Assembly: GCA_017395725.1 (NCBI GenBank) | Contig: JAFQOB010000142.1 | Span: forward strand, 1 to 6,299 | DNA from: Clostridia bacterium | GTDB taxonomy: Bacteria > Bacillota_A > Clostridia > Oscillospirales > CAG-272 | Direction of reading: 5' to 3' | Length of the DNA: 6,299 nt | Part shown: positions 1 to 4,602 of the stretch, piece after piece | Numbering within the stretch: position 1 is the stretch's first letter | How the letters are laid out: every line of letters starts with the position of its first letter | The notes under the pieces: generated by a model | The model's database searches: none | Told to the model about the DNA's origin: nothing | The model's input: the letters and a program-made list of their open reading frames with translations, nothing else | Program-made: the position numbers and the translations under genes

Positions 1-373
1 CGCCTGCAGCTTCAACTGCTTTTTCGGCAGCGGCAACTCTTGCGTTTGCTTTATCAAGAGCCTTGCGGTATTTTTCGTAGTTTTTAATAGTATGAAGAAC
101 GTAAGTAGGGGTAAGCTCATCCAAAGTTTTGCCGTAGTACATTGTAGTGCCTGCGGTCTGAGGATAAAGCTGAAGGAGAACTCTTCCCAAAGTAGACTTA
201 CCGCAACCTGATTCGCCAACTATACCGAGGGTTTCGCCTTCGTAAATATCAATTGAAATATCTTCGTTAGCGCGAACGTAGAGCTGCTTTTTGCGGTTGA
301 ACAAGTTTGGCTTGCCAACGGGGAAATACTTTTTAAGATTAGTTATTGACAGAATCTTTCTTGTGCTGCTCAC
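1..373 (-). CDS. oppF: Oligopeptide ABC transporter ATP-binding protein OppF, N-terminal part (cut by window edge)
   Basis: Second ATPase of the importer, which hydrolyses ATP on the cytoplasmic face together with OppD. The 124 visible residues open with a typical OppF start ([13 protein letters not shown], about residues 7-19). Walker A is GESGCGKST at 53-61, followed by LGRVLLQLYPQTAG, as in the OppF/DppF family. The start is GTG at 373: no ATG lies in frame back to the stop at 412-410, and AAAGGAGG sits 9 bases upstream. The gene overlaps the 3' end of oppD by 35 bases, which suggests translational coupling. After YYGKTLDELTPTYVLHTI the protein does not go on to the usual R-x-x-x-Q-x-I-F-Q-D-P Q-loop. 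It enters a charged, alanine-rich helical stretch (96-124) with coiled-coil character. The Q-loop, LSGGQ signature and Walker B would lie beyond the window. The family call is firm; the peptide specificity is unknown. Confidence 0.93.
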   Translation of the reverse strand, partial: MSSTRKILSITNLKKYFPVGKPNLFNRKKQLYVRANEDISIDIYEGETLGIVGESGCGKSTLGRVLLQLYPQTAGTTMYYGKTLDELTPTYVLHTIKNYEKYRKALDKANARVAAAEKAVEAAG

Positions 374-1367
374 TGCGGCGGTCCTCCTTTCTTGGGTAGA
401 AGCATCTGATCAACTGGCCGTTGCCTGCATCAATAAGCTTGGGTTCTTCTTCCATACATTTTTTAGTGCAATAGCTGCATCTGGGAGCGAACTTACAGCC
501 CTTGGGAAGTGCCAGAGGATGAGGAACTACGCCGGGAATGGGTTCAAGCTTCTTGGTAATATTGTCGATACGGGGAATTGAATACATCAAGCCTTCCGTA
601 TAGGGATGGCTCATTTCGCAATCGCTGAAAATAGTTCTTGCATTTGCTTTTTCAACAACCTGACCGCAGTACATAACTACTACGTCGTCTGCCATTTCGT
701 TAATAACCCCAAGGTCGTGGGTGATGAAAATAATGGAAGTTCCCTTTTCCTTCTGAAGGTTATTCATAAGGCGGAGAATCTGAGCCTGAATGGTAACGTC
801 AAGAGCTGTGGTGGGTTCGTCAGCAATAAGGATTTTAGGCTGGCAAGCAAGTGCCATAGCAATCATTACACGCTGACGCATACCGCCTGAAAGCTGGTGA
901 GGATACTGGTTCAAAACTGCTTCGGGGTTGGGAATCTGAACGTCGTAAAGCATTTTAAGAGCCTGCTTAGCAGCTTCTTTTTTATTCATTCCCTGGTGAA
1001 TCATAAAGGGTTCACTAAGCTGTTTTTTAACTGTAAATACAGGGTTAAGTGAAGTCATCGGCTCCTGGAAGATAACTGAAATAAGGTTACCTCTGATGTG
1101 GTACATTTCAGTTTGAGAAAGCTTCGTAAGGTCTTTGCCTTCGAAAAGAATCTCACCTTCTGCAATGTAACCGTTGGAGTCAAGAAGGCGGAGCATACTC
1201 ATTGCGGAAACTGACTTACCGGAACCGGATTCACCAACGATACCGATGGTTTTGCCGGGTTCAAGTGTATAAGAAACGTCGTTTACGGCTTTAACCGTTC
1301 CTTTTTTCGTTTTAAAATAAGTGTGAAGATTTTTAACTTCAAGTAAAGGTCTTTTTTCTTCAGACAT
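339..1367 (-). CDS. oppD: Oligopeptide ABC transporter ATP-binding protein OppD
   Basis: First ATPase of the importer, acting as a pair with OppF under the OppB/OppC channel. At 342 residues it has the family's usual length, and all ATPase motifs are present: Walker A GESGSGKS at 45-52, Q-loop glutamine Q101 (V-I-F-Q-E-P), signature LSGGMRQR at 159-166, Walker B ILIADEP at 179-185, D-loop TALD at 187-190 and switch histidine H217. The C-terminal oligopeptide-family extension is also there ([17 protein letters not shown], 275-291). It carries cysteines at 291, 297, 300, 304 and 322; 291/297/304/322 match the C-x5-C-x6-C-x(n)-C pattern conserved in OppD/DppD-type ATPases, linked in some members to a 4Fe-4S cluster. 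I chose ATG at 1367 over an in-frame TTG at 1373, because AAGGAGGA lies 10 bases from the ATG and only 4 from the TTG. The gene starts 15 bases after oppC ends, in one operon. Confidence 0.96.
   Translation of the reverse strand: MSEEKRPLLEVKNLHTYFKTKKGTVKAVNDVSYTLEPGKTIGIVGESGSGKSVSAMSMLRLLDSNGYIAEGEILFEGKDLTKLSQTEMYHIRGNLISVIFQEPMTSLNPVFTVKKQLSEPFMIHQGMNKKEAAKQALKMLYDVQIPNPEAVLNQYPHQLSGGMRQRVMIAMALACQPKILIADEPTTALDVTIQAQILRLMNNLQKEKGTSIIFITHDLGVINEMADDVVVMYCGQVVEKANARTIFSDCEMSHPYTEGLMYSIPRIDNITKKLEPIPGVVPHPLALPKGCKFAPRCSYCTKKCMEEEPKLIDAGNGQLIRCFYPRKEDRRSEQHKKDSVNN
383..390 (-). promoter_or_regulatory. Ribosome binding site of oppF, fixes the GTG start
   Basis: AAAGGAGG on the minus strand, inside the 3' end of oppD. 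Nine bases separate GGAGG from the GTG at 373-371, the only plausible start codon in that open frame. Because the site lies inside the upstream coding region, ribosomes finishing oppD pass over it. Confidence 0.85.
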
Positions 1368-1376
1368 AATCAAATC

Positions 1377-1384
1377 TCCTCCTT
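1377..1384 (-). promoter_or_regulatory. Ribosome binding site of oppD, overlaps the oppC stop codon
   Basis: AAGGAGGA on the minus strand. Its first two bases are the last two of the oppC TAA stop (1385-1383). The GGAGG core is 10 bases from the ATG at 1367-1365, which favours that start over TTG at 1373-1371. The overlap with the stop codon suggests coupled translation of oppC and oppD. Confidence 0.85.
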
Positions 1385-3365
1385 ATCTTTCAGCGCTGGA
1401 CTTGGGGTCCATAACGTCACGGAGCGTGTCGCCGATAATATTGATACAAATGGTGGTGATTGCAAGGAACAAGCCGGGGAAGAACCACTGCCACCAGAAA
1501 TTCTTAATAATAGTAGAGTTGTTTGCACCGTTAAGCATATTACCCCAAGTTGGTCTGGGATACTGAACGCCAAAGCCGAGGTAAGAAAGTGAGGATTCGG
1601 TAAGCATACAACCTGCGAAGTCAAGAGTCAAGGTAACGATGATAACGGAAATTACGTTGGGAAGGATATGCTTGAATGCAATAGTTCCTTCTTTAACACC
1701 CATTGATTTAGCTGCGGTAACGTATTCGTTTTCACGAGCCGCAAGAACCTGACCTCTTACGATTCTTGCAAGACCTGTCCAAGAAAGTACGCCGAGAATG
1801 CACATAATAATGAAAATTCTCATATTTTCGGAAATGGTCATTCTGCCCATAAGAGCTGAAAGAATCATAGCAAAGGGAAGGAAGGGGATAGCCGCAACGA
1901 TTTCGGTAACACGCATAAGAAGCATATCAACCTTACCGCCGAAGTAACCTGAAATACAACCGATAATAATACCGATGATAGTGGAGATGATAACGGCAAC
2001 GGCACCGACTGTCATAGTCATTTTACCACCGTTTACAACTCTTGCGAAAAGGTCTGCGCCTCTGGTATCAGTACCGAAGAGGTAGCCGCTGAGACCCCAT
2101 TTATTTATAAGGGAATCGTCTTCGTTAACAGCATAGTTCTGGAAAGAGCCTACGTGGATTTCAGAAACGCCGCTGATTTTGGAAGGAGTTTTGCACTGAC
2201 CAAGGATATTTGAACCCCAGGAATAAACGTTCCCTGAGCTGGTAAGACCTGTGAAGTGGTAAGTACCTGACTGAACGTCAACCCAAGTTTCGCCTGCGGG
2301 AAGTTTTGGTACGTCAAGAAGACCTGCGTCGATGTTACCTGCGAAGCAAATGCTTCCATCGTCAAGGGTAAGGCATACCATAGTATTGGTAGCACAAAGT
2401 GCTTCAATTTTTCTTCCGTTCAAATGCTCGGAAATGCTTACTGCGGAAGTAGCCGCGCCTGCAAGAGAAGTTCTGACTTTAGCGTAAGTGCCTCTCATAC
2501 CTGTATAGATAGAGTTAGCAGCTTCGGGAACAGCAAGAATATCGTTGAGGGCGAAAGCAATATCTTTGATTTTGCCGGTATAATTTTCAAAATACTGAAT
2601 ATTCTGATAAGCGTTTTTGTTGCCCCAAAGGTAGAAAGAGCCGTCTTTCATAAGGATAGCGGTGCACTGGTAGCCGCATTCAACCTTATCAACGTTAGCA
2701 ACGTCGATTTTGCCGTTGAGAAGCTCTTCGGGCATAGGAAGAATATTGGGGTTCTGAGCAGGGTCAAAGTAACCGTACTGACCCAAACGGTTGTTACCCC
2801 AAGCGTAAACTGTACCGTCGTCGCCGATTGCTACGATATGGTCAATACCGGCAGCTACGTGAACAATATTAGCATCAATAACTTCCTGAGGGATAACGGA
2901 AACGTCGATTTTGGAAGTGCCGATAAGAGTCTGACCCCAAACGTAAACGTTACCTGCGTTGGAAAGGCCTACGGAGAAAGTACCGTAAGTGTCGATTTCT
3001 TTAATATCATTTTTAAGTTCTTTGGGCACGGACATCATATTAAAGCCCGGTGGAACGGATTTCTGTGTGGTTTCTGTGTAAGTATCGGAATAGGTGGGGA
3101 AGAAAAGGGGACCGATAAATACGAAAAGGAACATTGTGAGGAAGCCTATAACGGCAACTACTGCCAATTTTCTCTGGAAGAAGTTGCGAACGATCTGCTT
3201 AACGGGGCTGACGATTTCTTCAACGTCTGCTTCGCGGGCACGCTGTCTTTTTTCTTCTTCGGTAAGTTCCATTTCATCAGCAAGGCTCTTGCTTGCGCCC
3301 ATAAAAGTTCTTGAAAACCAAGAACCAAGGGTAGCCAAAAAGCCTTTTTTGGAATTTTTACTCAT
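1383..3365 (-). CDS. oppC: OppC-type peptide ABC transporter permease with a seven-repeat RCC1-like domain inserted in its first outer loop
   Basis: Inner-membrane channel subunit, partner of OppB. It has 660 residues where OppC proteins usually have about 300. In order: a charged cytoplasmic N-terminus (1-66) with an acidic stretch E31-E50 and the usual SPVKQIVRNFFQRK run-in; membrane helix 1 (about 67-90); an outer segment of about 340 residues; the family motif GTDTRGADLFARVVNGG (431-447); five further helices (about 448-472, 486-507, 515-536, 568-590, 627-648); and the EAA coupling loop EYVTAAKSMGV...HILPN at 547-570. The outer segment contains seven RCC1-like repeats (see the repeat entry). 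The start is ATG at 3365, with AAAGGAG 10 bases upstream. The gene lies 21 bases after oppB and 15 before oppD. The frame is open throughout and the permease motifs resume directly after the repeats, so this is a true insertion, not a frameshift fusion. The permease identity is certain; the role of the repeat domain is unknown. Confidence 0.95.
   Translation of the reverse strand: MSKNSKKGFLATLGSWFSRTFMGASKSLADEMELTEEEKRQRAREADVEEIVSPVKQIVRNFFQRKLAVVAVIGFLTMFLFVFIGPLFFPTYSDTYTETTQKSVPPGFNMMSVPKELKNDIKEIDTYGTFSVGLSNAGNVYVWGQTLIGTSKIDVSVIPQEVIDANIVHVAAGIDHIVAIGDDGTVYAWGNNRLGQYGYFDPAQNPNILPMPEELLNGKIDVANVDKVECGYQCTAILMKDGSFYLWGNKNAYQNIQYFENYTGKIKDIAFALNDILAVPEAANSIYTGMRGTYAKVRTSLAGAATSAVSISEHLNGRKIEALCATNTMVCLTLDDGSICFAGNIDAGLLDVPKLPAGETWVDVQSGTYHFTGLTSSGNVYSWGSNILGQCKTPSKISGVSEIHVGSFQNYAVNEDDSLINKWGLSGYLFGTDTRGADLFARVVNGGKMTMTVGAVAVIISTIIGIIIGCISGYFGGKVDMLLMRVTEIVAAIPFLPFAMILSALMGRMTISENMRIFIIMCILGVLSWTGLARIVRGQVLAARENEYVTAAKSMGVKEGTIAFKHILPNVISVIIVTLTLDFAGCMLTESSLSYLGFGVQYPRPTWGNMLNGANNSTIIKNFWWQWFFPGLFLAITTICINIIGDTLRDVMDPKSSAER
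2094..3005 (-). repeat. Seven RCC1-like protein repeats (predicted beta-propeller) within OppC
   Basis: Tandem protein repeats encoded by OppC residues 121-424, diverged and not repeated at DNA level. Approximate units: 121-145 (AGNVYVWGQ), 167-198 (GIDHIVAIGDDGTVYAWGNN), 225-251 (GYQCTAILMKDGSFYLWGNK), 266-295 (degenerate, LAVPEAANSIYTG), 320-348 (weak, CLTLDDGSICFAGN), 361-390 (GTYHFTGLTSSGNVYSWGSN, ending LGQ) and 400-424 (GSFQNYAVNEDDSLINKWG). The pattern V-x-x-G-x-x-H/T-x-x-A-x-x-x-D/S-G-x-V-Y-x-W-G is the core of the RCC1 (regulator of chromosome condensation) repeat family, which folds as a seven-bladed propeller. By topology it lies on the outer face, after helix 1. Units 2, 3 and 6 are near-canonical; 4 and 5 have lost the DG/WG signature in part. 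Confidence 0.88.
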
Positions 3366-3375
3366 TTTATCTGTA

Positions 3376-3382
3376 CTCCTTT
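3376..3382 (-). promoter_or_regulatory. Ribosome binding site of oppC
   Basis: AAAGGAG on the minus strand, 10 bases upstream of the ATG at 3365-3363 and just after the tandem stop codons TAA-TAG that end oppB. It supports the long N-terminus of OppC as the real start. Confidence 0.8.
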
Positions 3383-3386
3383 CCTA

Positions 3387-4430
3387 TTATTTATTGACTC
3401 TTACTCTCGGGTCAACAAGGCCGTAAGCAATGTCAATAAGAAGGTTACCGAGGAGCGCAAGAATTACGTAGAAGAGCTGGAGAAGCATAATAACGTCGAA
3501 GTCGCTGGTTCTGAGGGCAGTAATCATAAGCTTACCCATACCGTTGAGGGCAAACATTTCTTCAATTACAAGTGAACCTGAGAAAATACCGATGAACCAA
3601 CCAACAACGAGGGTTACAACGGGAATAAGAGCGTTTCTCCAAGCGTGAGAATATATTACAGTCTTTTCGCGGAGACCTTTTGCGCGTGCAGTTCTGATGC
3701 AGTCCATTGAAAGGGCTTCAATCATAGAAGCGCGCACGTAACGGGTCATACCGCCAAGAGAACAAAATGTCATAACTATAAGGGGAAGTGCAAGGTAGTA
3801 GAGAGTATCAATCAAATATTTGATACCCGTGTAGTTACTGCCCGGAGTTTTCATACCACTGGGCGGGAACCAACCGAGGTTGGAGCAGAAAATCCAAATG
3901 AACAGGATTGCAATAAGGAAGGTTGGCAAGCTGTAGCCAACGATAGTGATGATAGAAACTGCTCTATCACCAATAGTGCCGCGTTTAACAGCACAGATAA
4001 TACCCAAAGGAATAGTAATTCCCAAGGCTAAAATAGTTGCGAAAATATTGATAATAACGGTGTTTCGCATAGGCGCACCGATAATGTTTACAACGTCGTC
4101 TTTATATTCGTAGGAATAACCAAAGTTACCCTGAAGAAGACCGCTGTAAGAACCGTCGTAAAGGGGGTAAACACCAACCCAACGAAGGTAACGAACGAGT
4201 CTGTTGTCTGTATCAGTACCGTATTTGCGCTGATACATTTCGTACATCTCTTCGAATTTTTGGTCAATTTCTGCGGGATTTATAGTTTGCTTGTGGTCTG
4301 TGATCCACTGTTTAGCGTCTGTATACGCTCTGTTATTGGGCATTAGCTGATATATCATAAACATGAGAAAGGATAAAATGACTAATACTATCAGCATGTA
4401 TCCCGTTCTTTTCAGTATGTATTTTCCCAT
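3387..4430 (-). CDS. oppB: Oligopeptide ABC transporter permease OppB
   Basis: Channel subunit of the importer, pairing with OppC. It has 347 residues, slightly longer than the usual 305-330 because of a wide first outer loop (about 31-123). Helix 1 is at about 9-30 after the typical M-x-K-Y-I-L-K-R start. The outer loop ends in LLQGNFGYSYEYKDDV (98-113), the counterpart of the family's GDLGxS motif. Five more helices follow (about 124-148, 158-183, 209-227, 268-290, 314-336). The EAA coupling loop runs from EALSMDCIRTARAKGL (238-253) to RNALIP (265-270), and the protein ends on the family hallmark DPRVR (340-344). I chose ATG at 4430 because AAAGGA lies 5 bases upstream; an in-frame TTG at 4451 has no ribosome binding site. 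The gene is second in the operon, after the hairpin-containing gap behind the binding-protein gene. The frame ends in two consecutive stops, TAA-TAG. Confidence 0.95.
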   Translation of the reverse strand: MGKYILKRTGYMLIVLVILSFLMFMIYQLMPNNRAYTDAKQWITDHKQTINPAEIDQKFEEMYEMYQRKYGTDTDNRLVRYLRWVGVYPLYDGSYSGLLQGNFGYSYEYKDDVVNIIGAPMRNTVIINIFATILALGITIPLGIICAVKRGTIGDRAVSIITIVGYSLPTFLIAILFIWIFCSNLGWFPPSGMKTPGSNYTGIKYLIDTLYYLALPLIVMTFCSLGGMTRYVRASMIEALSMDCIRTARAKGLREKTVIYSHAWRNALIPVVTLVVGWFIGIFSGSLVIEEMFALNGMGKLMITALRTSDFDVIMLLQLFYVILALLGNLLIDIAYGLVDPRVRVNK

Positions 4431-4435
4431 TAGTA

Positions 4436-4441
4436 TCCTTT
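4436..4441 (-). promoter_or_regulatory. Ribosome binding site of oppB
   Basis: AAAGGA on the minus strand, 5 bases before the ATG at 4430-4428. It is weaker than the sites of oppC, oppD and oppF. It decides for this ATG against the TTG at 4451-4449, which would place the site inside the coding region. Confidence 0.7.
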
Positions 4442-4512
4442 CTTGACTCAATTAAAGTCACTTTTAATAGATTTCTTTGAATAAAGAGTTAAAACAGAAA
4501 AATGCAGGAAAA

Positions 4513-4538
4513 TGCGCCGCAGAGAATGCTGCGCCGCA
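4513..4538 (-). terminator. GC-rich hairpin with following T tracts, upstream of oppB (leaky terminator or attenuator)
   Basis: The arms at 4513-4522 and 4529-4538 pair over 10 positions with one internal mismatch (G·G on the transcribed strand) around a six-base loop. In the direction of transcription the stem is followed at once by TTTTCCTGCATTTTTC and then TGTTTT, the layout of an intrinsic terminator with an interrupted U tract. It lies between the binding-protein gene and oppB. Partial termination here would lower transport-component expression relative to the binding protein. On the plus strand the stem is followed by AAAT and no T run, so it does not act in that direction. Confidence 0.6.
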
Positions 4539-4552
4539 AATTCTCAAAAGAT

Positions 4553-4582
4553 AGGAAGGTTCGGACAAGTCCGAACCTTCCT
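4553..4582 (-). terminator. Perfect 14-bp hairpin just after the binding-protein stop codon
   Basis: The arms at 4553-4566 and 4569-4582 are perfect reverse complements (14 bp). With the innermost pairs open it makes a stem of about 12-13 bp with a tight loop. It begins about 20 bases after the TAA at 4605-4603 and is followed on the minus strand by TATCTTTTGAG, only a weak U tract. It is probably a weak terminator or an mRNA-stabilising 3' structure for the binding-protein transcript, in tandem with the GC-rich hairpin downstream. Confidence 0.6.
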
Positions 4583-4602
4583 TCGGAAATGTCAACTAAA
4601 AA

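Noticed and set aside
291..890. Two plus-strand open frames (291-581 and 606-890) opposite oppD/oppF.
   Set aside because: They are antisense to the conserved ATPase motifs, and the translations resemble no protein family.
1370..2407. Minus-strand open frames in another register of oppC (1370-1624 and 2150-2407).
   Set aside because: They overlap the confirmed oppC frame and show no recognisable motif.
2424..3314. Long open frame on the plus strand, 296 codons, opposite the RCC1 part of oppC.
   Set aside because: It lies wholly antisense to a clearly coding region, its translation is low-complexity (Phe/Asn/Val rich) with no family features, and it is explained by the codon bias of the opposite strand.
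1383..3365. OppC plus RCC1 as an assembly or frameshift artefact joining two genes.
   Set aside because: The RCC1 units lie inside the permease, between helix 1 and the GTD motif, in one uninterrupted frame with its own start and ribosome binding site; a junction artefact would not give this nesting.
3094..3426. Plus-strand open frame of 110 codons opposite the oppC start.
   Set aside because: It is antisense to the oppC N-terminus and the oppB end, and gives a basic, low-information translation typical of shadow frames.
4449..4451. TTG as the start of oppB, seven codons upstream.
   Set aside because: It has no ribosome binding site; the AAAGGA site lies downstream of it and serves the ATG at 4430.
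4442..4512. A promoter for oppB in the AT-rich part of the gap.
   Set aside because: I found TTTAAT-like and TTCAAA-like hexamers but with spacing of about 19 bases and poor matches, not better than chance in AT-rich sequence.
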